Assembly (NCBI RefSeq): GCF_023544445.1
Contig: NZ_JALPVJ010000002.1
Span: 434,001 to 498,000 of the forward strand
DNA: 64,000 bases
Source of the DNA: Actinoplanes sp. M2I2
GTDB taxonomy: Bacteria; Actinomycetota; Actinomycetes; Mycobacteriales; Micromonosporaceae
Direction of reading: 5' to 3'
Part shown: in pieces, positions 1-10,311 of the stretch
How positions within the stretch are numbered: position 1 is the stretch's first letter
Layout of the letters: each line of letters opens with the position of its first letter
The notes under the pieces: generated by a model
Database searches by the model: none
Told to the model about the DNA's origin: nothing
What the model saw: the letters and a program-made list of their open reading frames with translations, nothing else
Program-made: the position numbers and the translations under genes

Positions 1-607
1 CGGTGGCGACCGTGCGGTTCGAGGTGACCGGGTCGGCTGTGAACAGGATGCCGGCCGCGCGGGGGAAGACCATCCGCTGGACGACGACGGCCATCCGGAC
101 CTGCCGGTGGTCGACCCCGCTGTGCAGGCGGTAGCTGATCGCCCGCTCGGTGAACAGCGAGGCCCAGCACCGGCCCAGGTGCTCGAGGACCGCCGGTCCG
201 GGCACGTTGAGGTAGGTGTCGTGCTGACCGGCGAAGGAGGCGCCCGGCAGGTCCTCGGCCGTGGCGCTGGACCGGACGGCGTACGCGGCCTGATCGAGCC
301 GGCCGGTGACGGCCGCGGCCAGCTCGTCCGGGACGACGACGGATTCGAGCGTCCGGCGGAGCTCCGCGCCGAGCGTGCGGATCGCCTCGCCGTCCCCGGG
401 CCGCAGCCGGGACAGCCGATCGAGCAGGTCACCGATCGCCGGCGTGTCCGTGACGGCGCGATGGAAGGCGTCCGTGGTCACGCAGAATCCGGGAGGCACC
501 CGGACGCCGTCGATCCGCGTCAGCTCGCCCAGGTGGATCGCCTTGCCACCGGCGAGCGCGACCTGTGTCGGTGTGATGTCCGTCAGATCCAGGACGTGGT
601 GCGGCAC
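1..607 (-). CDS. rph: Rifampin phosphotransferase / PEP-synthase-like enzyme, N-terminal part (3' end outside window)
   Basis: Partial gene: 202 codons from a GTG at 607 run off the window edge. The visible part is the ATP-grasp (PEP/pyruvate-binding) domain: GGKAIHLGEL at residues 20-29, VPPGFCVTT at 37-45, AVRSSATAEDLPGASFAGQ at 110-128, CWASLFTERA at 147-156 and FPRAAGILFTADP at 181-193. Full-length relatives are about 860 residues, with a rifamycin-binding domain and a swivelling His domain. They use ATP to phosphorylate rifamycins, giving AMP and Pi. The block order and the RAE-like palindrome at 659-679 favour Rph over a housekeeping PEP synthase, but the parts that decide this are outside the window. 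A GAGGA-type ribosome binding site lies just upstream of the GTG. Confidence 0.8.
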   Translation of the reverse strand, partial: MPHHVLDLTDITPTQVALAGGKAIHLGELTRIDGVRVPPGFCVTTDAFHRAVTDTPAIGDLLDRLSRLRPGDGEAIRTLGAELRRTLESVVVPDELAAAVTGRLDQAAYAVRSSATAEDLPGASFAGQHDTYLNVPGPAVLEHLGRCWASLFTERAISYRLHSGVDHRQVRMAVVVQRMVFPRAAGILFTADPVTSNRTVAT

Positions 608-658
608 GATTCCTCTTCCCCGTAGACGGCGACGACCGGGGAGATTGTGCGCCGAACC

Positions 659-679
659 GGGGGTCTTGCGGCAAGACGG
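659..679 (-). promoter_or_regulatory. Rifamycin-associated element (RAE)-like palindrome
   Basis: The core CTTGCGGCAAG (665-675) is flanked by GGGT and ACGG, and TCTTGC-G-GCAAGA is a perfect inverted repeat. The 11-base core matches the published 19-bp RAE consensus GGGGCTTGCGGCAAGGCCC exactly; the outer bases match only partly. It lies about 53 bp upstream of the rph start, where RAEs sit ahead of rifamycin-resistance genes. I infer rifamycin-inducible control. Confidence 0.7.
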
Positions 680-716
680 GCACTTCGCTATACCTTGAAG
701 TGGGAGAGAAAGATTC

Positions 717-1025
717 TCAGTTGGTCGCCGTCGTTTTGAACGGGTCGTGCTGGCTGATGAAGTTGTCGATGCGGGCCTGATCGACCCGGCGCACCACCGT
801 GCCGACCTCCTGAGCGTCCCGGATGGTCTTCGCGAGGGTGAAGGCCGACGTGACGACATAGGCCAGCCCGAGCCCCAGGAACGCGCGGATCCAGCCGCCC
901 ACGGGCAGATAGAAGATCCCGACGGCGAGCGCGAGCAGAGCGACGACGAACGAGGCGGCGGCCTGGATGTAGAACGCGGCGGTGACTTTGGGTGCGGCTG
1001 CGATGTCGATGTCCATGGCGCCCAT
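717..1025 (-). CDS. YiaA/YiaB-family small inner-membrane protein
   Basis: A 102-residue protein with a short polar N-terminus (MDIDIAAAPKV) and two hydrophobic segments (roughly residues 15-37 and 42-62), followed by a charged cytoplasmic tail ending DPFKTTATN. The pattern fits YiaA/YiaB-like proteins, whose function is unknown. Two in-frame ATGs (1025 and 1016) are possible and neither has a clear ribosome binding site. Downstream lies rph in the same direction, but the RAE in the 109-bp gap suggests rph has its own promoter. The gene diverges from the XRE regulator at 1130. Confidence 0.7.
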   Translation of the reverse strand: MGAMDIDIAAAPKVTAAFYIQAAASFVVALLALAVGIFYLPVGGWIRAFLGLGLAYVVTSAFTLAKTIRDAQEVGTVVRRVDQARIDNFISQHDPFKTTATN

Positions 1026-1081
1026 GGTGCGGCCCGGACCGACCCGTCCGCGTGAGTGCCGGTACTCATCGGCGGACCGGT

Positions 1082-1123
1082 GGTACAACCATGTACCGCA
1101 CGGTCGGCGGCCCGGGCTACGGT
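1082..1123 (+). promoter_or_regulatory. Palindrome and leaderless promoter of the XRE gene
   Basis: GGTACA-ACCA-TGTACC (1082-1097) is a perfect 6-bp inverted repeat. It is followed by a TACGGT -10 box (1118-1123), six bases before the ATG at 1130. The gene has no ribosome binding site, so a leaderless transcript is likely. The palindrome overlaps the -35 zone and is a candidate autoregulatory operator. Confidence 0.5.
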
Positions 1124-1129
1124 CGGCCC

Positions 1130-2335
1130 ATGACGCCACGACCCAGCGCGGACCCCGCGATCGGCGGCCGGATCCGGGCGCGCCGCCTCACGCGGGGCTG
1201 GAGCATCCGGTTCGCGGCGAGCCGGGCCGGGATCTCGCACGCCACCTGGAGCCGGATCGAACGGGGGCTTCAGGCGGCGGACAACCGGTTCACGCTCGCG
1301 GGCATCGCCGAGGCGCTCGAGTGCTCGCCGGGCGACCTGGCCAACGCGCCCGTGCCCGCGGCCGACCGGGAGGTTCTGGCCGCGGTGGCCGGCGCGGACG
1401 CCGTACGCCGGGCTCTGATCGACATCGACCTCAGTGAGCCCGCCGAGGGGGTCGCGCCGCCGCTCGACGACCTGGAACGCACCGCCGACCTCGCCGAGTC
1501 GCTGCTGCACGCGTGCGACTACGCCGCCGTGACCAGGTTGCTGCCCGGCCTGCTGCGCGATCTGCACGTCGAGACGGCCGGGCCTGATGCGGGCCGGGCG
1601 TTGCGCCTGCTGTGCGGGGCCACGTCCACCGCCTCGTCCGTGCTCCGCAACCTCGGCCTGCTCGCCGATGCCTGGCTGGCCGGGGAGCGATGCCGGGAGG
1701 CCGCCGACAGCTGCGGCGATCCCGTCCTGCAGGGGTACGCGGCGTACACCCGGGCCAGCGCGGCCACCGTGGCCGGCTCCTACCAGCGGGGTCTCACGCT
1801 GGCCGAACGAGCGGCCGACGAGTTGCAGCGGCATCTGGCCAAGCCGGGCGCGGCCGAGGTGCTCGGTTGCCTCCAGCTGGTGTGTGCGCTGGCCAGTCAG
1901 TGCGGCCGGCGCCTGGACGAGAGCCGCGCGTGGTCGGACGAGGCGGCCGTGCTGGCCCGGCGCACCGGCGAGACCAGCACGAAAGGCCTGTTCTTCGGTC
2001 CGACGAACGTCGACCTGTGGCGGATCAGCATCGAGGTCGGGCAGGGTGACCCCGGCCGGGCGGTGGAGATCGCCCGGCGGACCACGCCCGCGGCGCTGCC
2101 GGTCGGCATCCGTCAGGTCTACTACTACGCCGACACGGCCCGGGCCCTCGCGGCGCTGCGCGACCGGGACCGGGAGGCGATCCGCCTGCTGCTCAACGCC
2201 GAGCGCATCGCGCCGCAGCACGTGCACCGCTCGGCCGGCGTCGCCGAGACGGTGCGGACGCTGCTCGAACGCTCGCGGCGTCAGGCCGGCGGGGGCGAGC
2301 TGCGCGGGCTCAGCAGCCGCATGCAGGCCGTCTGA
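1130..2335 (+). CDS. XRE-family transcriptional regulator with helical (TPR-like) C-terminal domain
   Basis: A 401-residue protein. Residues 9-62 form a Cro/C1-type helix-turn-helix (IGGRIRARRLTRGWS... ISHATWSRIERG). The remaining ~330 residues are helical with repeated Ala/Leu/Arg-rich segments, as in actinobacterial XRE regulators whose C-terminal TPR-like part probably senses a ligand. The start was chosen because TACGGT lies six bases upstream; the reading frame stays open further upstream but without start signals. It is followed 90 bp later by a GH2 galactosidase on the same strand, so control of that gene is possible but unproven. Confidence 0.8.
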   Translation: MTPRPSADPAIGGRIRARRLTRGWSIRFAASRAGISHATWSRIERGLQAADNRFTLAGIAEALECSPGDLANAPVPAADREVLAAVAGADAVRRALIDIDLSEPAEGVAPPLDDLERTADLAESLLHACDYAAVTRLLPGLLRDLHVETAGPDAGRALRLLCGATSTASSVLRNLGLLADAWLAGERCREAADSCGDPVLQGYAAYTRASAATVAGSYQRGLTLAERAADELQRHLAKPGAAEVLGCLQLVCALASQCGRRLDESRAWSDEAAVLARRTGETSTKGLFFGPTNVDLWRISIEVGQGDPGRAVEIARRTTPAALPVGIRQVYYYADTARALAALRDRDREAIRLLLNAERIAPQHVHRSAGVAETVRTLLERSRRQAGGGELRGLSSRMQAV

Positions 2336-5107
<2,772 letters not shown>

Positions 5108-5295
5108 AGCCGCCCAGCGTGAACGGATGCTGGCCGAGATCGCAGCCACCGGGAGCCGTCGCAGGCCGCCCGTCGCCTACCGTGGCTGCCCCTGCCACGG
5201 CGGGAACGATGCGGTTGTTGGTGGCCGGGCTTGCGCGGGGCGTCCGGCGGCGGGTGCTGCCGGCCGGCTCGGGGCGTGGCTCGTAAGGTCATCGG

Positions 5296-5976
5296 GTGAA
5301 CGTCTACGACATCGTCGGCCGACTGCCCTCGATTCCGGTGCTGCGCGACCGGTGCCGGGCCCTGGCCGTTCTGGAGTTGATCCAGGGCACCGGGTACGAG
5401 TACTACAGCTACACCGCCTGGGGGGACGACCAAGCAGCGCTGATGAGCAACGGCAGCGGCGACGAGTACACCATCGTCTTCAGCGAGGCGGGCGCGTTCA
5501 TCCGGCTGTTCGACCACGAGTCCGCGATGTCGCCCTATGCCGCCAGTGACAAAATGGCGCTCTGGCCGGGGCTGCTCGACGGGTTGCCGCCGGAGTTCGC
5601 CGGACATGTCACCGAGCCGGCGTTCTGCGACGGCGACGACCTGGTCGCGACAGCGGTGCTGTGGCGGCGGACCACCGACGAGCGCTGGCACGCCGGCGTC
5701 GGCATCACGTTCCCGCCGCCCCGCGGACGCCACGACATCAACCCGGACGGCGCTGACCGGCTCAGCATCCTGTGCGACGACATCGCCGACGAGTACGTTG
5801 ACTTCGCCGGTGACTACTACGAAGCCGAAATCGACCGGGACGCGGTGGGGCATGTCGCGGCGCTGCGGCCGCTCACCGACGACGTGGTCCGCGCGCTGAA
5901 CCGGGAGTCGAGCCTCGCCGCGGTCCGCACGGAAGTAGTCGCGATCGGCTACCCGATCGCAACGGTGGTCAGCTAG
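5296..5976 (+). CDS. Hypothetical protein, unrecognised acidic cytoplasmic protein
   Basis: A 226-residue protein that I cannot place in a family. It has no signal peptide or membrane segment. It is acidic and aromatic-rich (GYEYYSYTAWGDDQAALMSNGSG, here in two parts: GYEYYSYTAW and GDDQAALMSNG), with FIRLFDHESAMSPY and WHAGVGITFPPP further on. This looks like an alpha/beta fold of an immunity- or SMI1-like scale, but that is a guess. The GTG start sits six bases after a TAAGGT box (5284-5289) with no ribosome binding site, so it is probably leaderless. Codon use matches its neighbours. Confidence 0.6.
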   Translation: MNVYDIVGRLPSIPVLRDRCRALAVLELIQGTGYEYYSYTAWGDDQAALMSNGSGDEYTIVFSEAGAFIRLFDHESAMSPYAASDKMALWPGLLDGLPPEFAGHVTEPAFCDGDDLVATAVLWRRTTDERWHAGVGITFPPPRGRHDINPDGADRLSILCDDIADEYVDFAGDYYEAEIDRDAVGHVAALRPLTDDVVRALNRESSLAAVRTEVVAIGYPIATVVS

Positions 5977-6263
5977 CGCAGTCGGGGCTGAGGGCGCGGG
6001 TGGTCAGTTCGTGCCGGCCCGGCCCGGCGCGCCCGCTCGGCGGCATGACAGCGCATGCGACCTTGACCGGCCACATGGGGAGCGGTGATCGAATGCATGA
6101 CCAGCGGGAGTAGCGCAGGACATTCTCGATCGGAGGGGCAATCGGCGGCTTGAACTTCGTTATCCACATTTCGGGTGCGGAATATCGGGGTGAAGGAGCG
6201 CACGTTGATGCACGACCTGCCTGTTGAGCGTGGTTCGACGAGTAGCCGCCGTAGCGTTCAGTG
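5977..6263. other. Non-coding gap with locally lower GC
   Basis: This 287-bp gap lies between the convergent genes ending at 5976 and 6264. No ORF with sensible codon use was found on either strand. Positions 6110-6200 have lower GC than the surroundings. I see no strong terminator hairpin and no recognisable transposase remnant. Confidence 0.4.
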
Positions 6264-7349
6264 TCACAGCAGGGCCTCGATCTCGTCGGCGGCGTTGGGA
6301 GCGCCGGGTGAGGACCGGATCTCCGCGCCGAGGCGGGCGGCGGCGGCCCGGTGCGGGCCGGGGGCGAGCATGCGGTCGACGGCGGCACGGATGGTTGCCG
6401 GATCTGCCCGCCGTGACACGACCTCGCCGGCGCCGGCGCGCTGGACGAGGGAGCCGACCAGGAGCTGATCGCTGCGGTCGAACATCGGCACGATCACCAT
6501 CGGCAGGTCGTGCGCGAGGGCCTGCATCGTCGTACCGTGACCGCCGTGGCCGACGACCAGTGACACGTCCGGCATGATCTTGGCATGCGGCACGTATCCG
6601 AGCACCTCCATGGTGGAGGGCCGTCGAAGCTCCTCGGGCCGCACGGCGTTGCCCGTGGTGAGCACGACCGGCAGCGGCAGGTCCGCGACCGCGTCCACGA
6701 TGGCCTGCAGGGTGTCGGCTTGGCCGGGGTAGTACAGCGAACTCAGGCTCACCAACAGCTTTCCCGCAGACCTGGCCGGGGCGGCGGTTGGCACGATCGG
6801 GCCGACGACTCGCGCGTTGGCCGGCAATGGGGACGTGGGCTCCAGTGACGCCATGGTGGTGACCAGCGTCCGGTCGGCACCGTCCCAGAGGCGACGTGGC
6901 CGCATGCCTTTCACCGTTGCGATCGCGTTGAGCGCTCCGGTGCCAAATTCCTGCCGTAAGTACCCGTAGAGGGTATGTACCAGCGACACGTGTCGTACAC
7001 CGGCCCGCCGGACCGCCGCCAGCGCGCCCAGCAGCATGCAGTCGACAACAGCCACGTCGCATGGGTGCTCACGCAGCAGGGCTGCGACGTCCCGGCCGGT
7101 GCCTCGGTCGACGCATGCGCCGAGATAGGCCAATTCGGCCCGGCGGGTACTCAGCCGGGCACGTGGTTGCCAGTCGCGGGCCTGCTGGTACTCGTGAAAG
7201 GCAAGACCCTCGGACTCCACCGTCCGACGCATCGGGGCGTGGCCGAGTACCCGCACGCGGTGACCGCGGGACTGGAGTTCGGCGGCTATCCCCACGGCCG
7301 GGGCGACGGTGCCGCCGGCGTCCCACGTGACGACCAGGACGTTGCTCAC
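6264..7349 (-). CDS. Family 1 glycosyltransferase (UGT/MGT type)
   Basis: A 361-residue GT-B enzyme expected to move a sugar from a nucleotide sugar to a small molecule. The N-terminal domain opens with VLVVTWDAGGTVAPAVGIAAEL (acceptor side; quoted as VLVVTWDAGG and PAVGIAAEL). The C-terminal domain has the donor-binding stretch VVGHGGHGTTMQALAHDLP followed by MFDRSDQ, matching the UGT signature with its His/Gly/Gln/Asp pattern. Its start overlaps the stop of the upstream TetR gene by ATGA, so the two are translationally coupled. Drug-inactivating or natural-product glycosyltransferases are often paired this way. No RAE-like core was seen upstream, so a rifampin glycosyltransferase is not specially indicated. 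Confidence 0.85.
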   Translation of the reverse strand: MSNVLVVTWDAGGTVAPAVGIAAELQSRGHRVRVLGHAPMRRTVESEGLAFHEYQQARDWQPRARLSTRRAELAYLGACVDRGTGRDVAALLREHPCDVAVVDCMLLGALAAVRRAGVRHVSLVHTLYGYLRQEFGTGALNAIATVKGMRPRRLWDGADRTLVTTMASLEPTSPLPANARVVGPIVPTAAPARSAGKLLVSLSSLYYPGQADTLQAIVDAVADLPLPVVLTTGNAVRPEELRRPSTMEVLGYVPHAKIMPDVSLVVGHGGHGTTMQALAHDLPMVIVPMFDRSDQLLVGSLVQRAGAGEVVSRRADPATIRAAVDRMLAPGPHRAAAARLGAEIRSSPGAPNAADEIEALL

Positions 7350-7909
7350 TGCAGGATCCTCTCGACGAGTTGTTGCACGCGGGACTCCGCCGAGCGCCGG
7401 CTGAGCCGCCGGTCGCGGCGCAGCACCTTCCAGGTGTAGACGTCGGTGGCGACGATCAGCAGGTCGATCAGCGCCTCGCGGGCGACCGGGGCCAGACCGC
7501 TGATGTTGGGCGCGAACACCTGCTCGACCCAGTCGCGGTGCATGGCTCGGCCGCGGTCCATCAGGTGCTTGACGTGCGGGGTGGTGTCCTCCTTGCCGAG
7601 CAGCCGGATGTTGGCATCGCCGCGACTTTCGTACTGGTTGTAGAGCACCTGGATGGCGTGCGCGGGATCGCCGGCCGGTGCCGCCCGCTCGTCGGCGAGC
7701 ATCGATGCCGCCTGCGCAATCAACGCGTCACGGTTGCCGAAGTGGCGCAGCACCGTCTGCACGCTGACGCCGGCGAGGGCCGCGACGCCGGCGAGGGTCA
7801 CCTCCGGTAGCTGACCGAACGCCGCCACCGTCGCCTCAAGGATGCGCTGCCGGGTGGCGGCTGCGGACTCGGCACGAGCCGACTGGGTGTAACCACGCGA
7901 TGCTTTCAT
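7346..7909 (-). CDS. TetR-family regulator of the glycosyltransferase operon
   Basis: A 187-residue protein. The helix-turn-helix is at residues ~18-62 (ATRQRILEATVAAFGQLP, VTLAGVAALAGVSVQTVLRHF). The C-terminal ligand domain is unclassified. Start: the ATG at 7909 (MKASRGY) directly follows a perfect palindrome (7910-7925). An in-frame ATG at 7921 lies inside that palindrome and is less likely. TAATGT sits eight bases before 7909 and there is no ribosome binding site, so a leaderless transcript is possible. First gene of a two-gene operon with the glycosyltransferase. Confidence 0.82.
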   Translation of the reverse strand: MKASRGYTQSARAESAAATRQRILEATVAAFGQLPEVTLAGVAALAGVSVQTVLRHFGNRDALIAQAASMLADERAAPAGDPAHAIQVLYNQYESRGDANIRLLGKEDTTPHVKHLMDRGRAMHRDWVEQVFAPNISGLAPVAREALIDLLIVATDVYTWKVLRRDRRLSRRSAESRVQQLVERILQ

Positions 7910-7925
7910 GTTAATGCACATTAAC
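7910..7925. promoter_or_regulatory. Candidate TetR operator abutting the start codon
   Basis: GTTAATG-CA-CATTAAC is a perfect 7-bp inverted repeat with a 2-bp centre. It is AT-rich in a ~70% GC background, and touches the tetR start codon at 7909. Binding here would block both the -10 region and the start, giving autorepression of the operon. Confidence 0.6.
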
Positions 7926-8169
7926 GCGAATTTGCTGCGGCGACGGGTACGACGCGTGCCATGTTCGGTCCCGGCCCGGTCTGCCGTCCTGGCCTGTGCC
8001 GGGACTCTGCCTGGGCGCGGACCCGCTCTCACGACAACGCCGACCGGATCCCTCATTGCCATTGATATCTGAGTACCCGCGCATCCTCGACTGGTCTACG
8101 ACCCGCAGACCCCGCCGGCCGAGTTGCTGAATGAGTGCGCCGGTGTGGGGGCTTCGGGCACAGTGAGTT

Positions 8170-8447
8170 CGTGACCAGCGGACCGGTGGCCCTACGCGTG
8201 AAGCAGTAGAGCAGCGGTTCCTTGCCGTCCTGTCCGGCGCGCGAACGCGAGCCGCGGCTGATGAGTGAGCAGCCCAGTGGCACGTGAACCCCAGGCCGGG
8301 GCAGGCGACGACGAGGTTGTCTGGTGGGCACTCGGCCTGCTGCACGGGGTCGATCTGACGTCGGGCCTACGGGATTGCTTCGTGCACACCGATCAGCGGG
8401 TTCGGGGGTAGCTGGACGACTTCCGCACACGGTGTCGAGAGGGCTGA
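8170..8447 (+). pseudogene. Decayed small gene with two nonsense changes and a frameshift
   Basis: Reading across lesions gives one coherent sequence: TREAVEQRFLAVLSGARTRA, then ADE-stop-AAQW, a frame change near 8277, then DDEVVWWALGLLHGVDL, and QRVRG-stop-LDDFRTRCREG. The two internal stops are TGA at 8266-8268 and TAG at 8409-8411, each where tryptophan would fit (TGG to TGA or TAG). It resembles a small actinobacterial hypothetical-protein family as I remember it; that recall is unverified. No start codon remains in frame. The gap from 7926 to 8480 otherwise holds nothing I can support. Confidence 0.45.
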
Positions 8448-8480
8448 CCGGGCGCGTCGTGCGCCCGGTTCGGCTCAGCG

Positions 8481-9092
8481 CTACTTCTGCTTGAGCTGTC
8501 GGCGGTTGGCTGTCAGGACCTCGTCGGACAGTGTGGGGTCGGCCTCGGCCACCGCGCGGGAGATCACCAGCGCGCCGACCATCTGGGTGAACAGCGCCAC
8601 TGCCTGTTCGCGGGCTTCGGCCGCGGTCGGTTCGGTGCCGGCTTGGCGTGCGCGGTCGAGCACCATCTCGGTGATGGCGCTGAGGTATCCGTCCAGCCCC
8701 TGCCGATACTCGGCCTGTGCCGGGGGGCCGTGCCGTCCGGCGTCGGCGGCCAGGGCGGCCGACGGGCAGCCGCTCTCCGGGTGATCGCGGTGGGTGGCCG
8801 TTACGTAGGCGTCGACCATGTCGTTCACAGCGGCCCGGGCGGAGCGGGGATGGGCCTTGCGGATGGCCGCCAGCGCGCCGAGTGAGTCGGCGAAGCCCTG
8901 GCGGTAGACCTCCAGGGCGAGGTCTTCCTTCGAGGAGAAGTGGTTGTAGAAACCGCCGTGCGTCATCCCGGCGGCCTTCATCAGGTCCTCGAGGCCGATT
9001 CCGTCGATGCCGTGCAGCTTGAAGCCCTCGCTCGCGGCCCGGACGATCTTTTCGCGGTTGAGCTTCTTCTGCTCCTGGGTGATGCGTGGCAC
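8481..9092 (-). CDS. TetR-family regulator divergent from the oxidoreductase gene
   Basis: A 203-residue protein. The N-terminal helix-turn-helix is at ~12-55 (KIVRAASEGFKLHGIDGIGL, MKAAGMTHGGFYNHF). The C-terminal domain has the ESGCPSAALAAD stretch found in the YxaF/LmrA-like TetR branch. Start: GTG at 9092 with GAGGAGG eight bases upstream; longer in-frame starts would run through the operator region. It faces the quinone-reductase-like gene across a 167-bp gap holding a 28-bp inverted repeat, so it probably represses both. Confidence 0.82.
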   Translation of the reverse strand: MPRITQEQKKLNREKIVRAASEGFKLHGIDGIGLEDLMKAAGMTHGGFYNHFSSKEDLALEVYRQGFADSLGALAAIRKAHPRSARAAVNDMVDAYVTATHRDHPESGCPSAALAADAGRHGPPAQAEYRQGLDGYLSAITEMVLDRARQAGTEPTAAEAREQAVALFTQMVGALVISRAVAEADPTLSDEVLTANRRQLKQK

Positions 9093-9170
9093 CTCGGACA
9101 CCTCCTCGACGACACGGCACCGCGGCGGAGCCGGCGTTTCGCTCGCTCTGATGATAGCCGACATCAAAGC

Positions 9171-9203
9171 TTGACAGTAATGATGGGAGTCATCATCATT
9201 ACT
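9171..9203. promoter_or_regulatory. Promoter with overlapping 10-bp inverted repeat (TetR operator)
   Basis: AGTAATGATG (9176-9185) and CATCATTACT (9194-9203) are perfect inverted repeats separated by 8 bp. The left arm begins at the last base of a consensus -35 box TTGACA (9171-9176); a CATCAT -10-like hexamer lies 17 bp later at 9194-9199. The operator thus covers the promoter reading toward 9260, a classic repressor arrangement. Confidence 0.65.
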
Positions 9204-9259
9204 GCTCTCGAACAGGACTGAACGGAGAAGGTCATGGCCCAGCACGGCAGGAGCAGCAC

Positions 9260-10255
9260 GTGAAAGCCCTCGCGTACGAGAAGGCCCACTCGCTCGACGC
9301 GTTCGCCGTCGAACTCGTCGACACCGCGGAACCACGACTGCGCGATGCGGATCTGCTCGTCGGGATCCGCGCCGTGGGGATCAACCCCGGTGAAGCGATG
9401 ATCCGGCAGATGCGTACCGCCGAGCCGGGCGGACGGGTCATCCTGGGATGGGAGTTCGCCGGAGTCGTGCAGGCCGTAGGACCGGAAGCCACGGGCTTCG
9501 CCGTCGGCGATCGCGTCATGGGCACGGGAGACATGGCCCGGGACGGGGCGTGGGCGGAGCGGCTCGCGGTCGACCATCGTGTGGTGGCCAGGATTCCCGA
9601 CGAGTTGTCCTTCGCCGACGCCGCGTCCCTGCCCATCGGCGGTCTCACGGCCTGGGAGGCGTTGTTCCGCGATCAGGAGGGCCTGACCGCGGGGATCGAC
9701 CGGGTGCTGATCGTCGGCGGCGCCGGCAGCGTGGGGACGCTGGCGACCCAGCTGCTGAAGAGCCGGACCTCGGCCCTGGTGGTGAGCACGGCCTCGCGTC
9801 CCGAATCACGCGAGTGGTCCACGAGGATGGGGGCGGATGTGGTCGTCGACCACACCGGAGACGTGCCCGGTCAGCTGCGTGCGGCCGGTGTCGACCGGAT
9901 CGACCTGGTGGTGTCCACGTCGGGGACCGCCGGCAACGTCGGCTGGATCGCTGAGACGCTGCGTCCCTTCGGTCACCTGGCCGCCGTCGACCTGAGCGGC
10001 CCCGTCGATCTCGGACCGCTCATCGCCAAGTCCGCCTCGCTGCACACCGAGACCGTCTTCAGCCGGTTCCTGGCCGGTGGCGACCTCGCCGCCCAGGGCA
10101 AAGTCCTCACCGAGCTGGCCTCGGACGTCGTCGCGGGCCGGCTGCGCCCCATCGCCACGACGGTGCTCGACGGCCTGAACGCCGGCACGATGAGGGCAGC
10201 CCACGAACTGGCCGAGAGCCGGCGGACGATCGGGAAGACGGTGATCACCCTCTGA
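9260..10255 (+). CDS. MDR-superfamily NADPH:quinone oxidoreductase / alcohol dehydrogenase-like enzyme
   Basis: A 331-residue medium-chain dehydrogenase. The GroES-like domain has VGINPGEAMIRQM and LGWEFAGVVQAVGPEATGF. The Rossmann domain has VLIVGGAGSVGTLATQLLK near residues 149-168, binding NAD(P)H. No clear catalytic or structural Zn cysteines are visible, which fits the quinone-reductase branch. It probably reduces reactive quinones or enones. The GTG start has AGGAG six bases upstream. It is controlled from the operator promoter at 9171-9203 by the divergent TetR. Confidence 0.85.
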   Translation: MKALAYEKAHSLDAFAVELVDTAEPRLRDADLLVGIRAVGINPGEAMIRQMRTAEPGGRVILGWEFAGVVQAVGPEATGFAVGDRVMGTGDMARDGAWAERLAVDHRVVARIPDELSFADAASLPIGGLTAWEALFRDQEGLTAGIDRVLIVGGAGSVGTLATQLLKSRTSALVVSTASRPESREWSTRMGADVVVDHTGDVPGQLRAAGVDRIDLVVSTSGTAGNVGWIAETLRPFGHLAAVDLSGPVDLGPLIAKSASLHTETVFSRFLAGGDLAAQGKVLTELASDVVAGRLRPIATTVLDGLNAGTMRAAHELAESRRTIGKTVITL

Positions 10256-10311
10256 GGCCGGCGGCTCCGGTCGGGGTCGCTCACCGACCCGGAAAACCGT
10301 GCCGGGCCCTG

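Noticed and set aside
717..1139. A 140-residue version of the YiaA/B protein starting at 1139
   Set aside because: The extra N-terminus overlaps the divergent XRE promoter and start and is Arg/Gly-rich with no family match.
5977..6263. Transposase or phage remnant in the gap
   Set aside because: Lower GC and odd frames suggested it, but no motif, terminal repeat or target duplication is visible.
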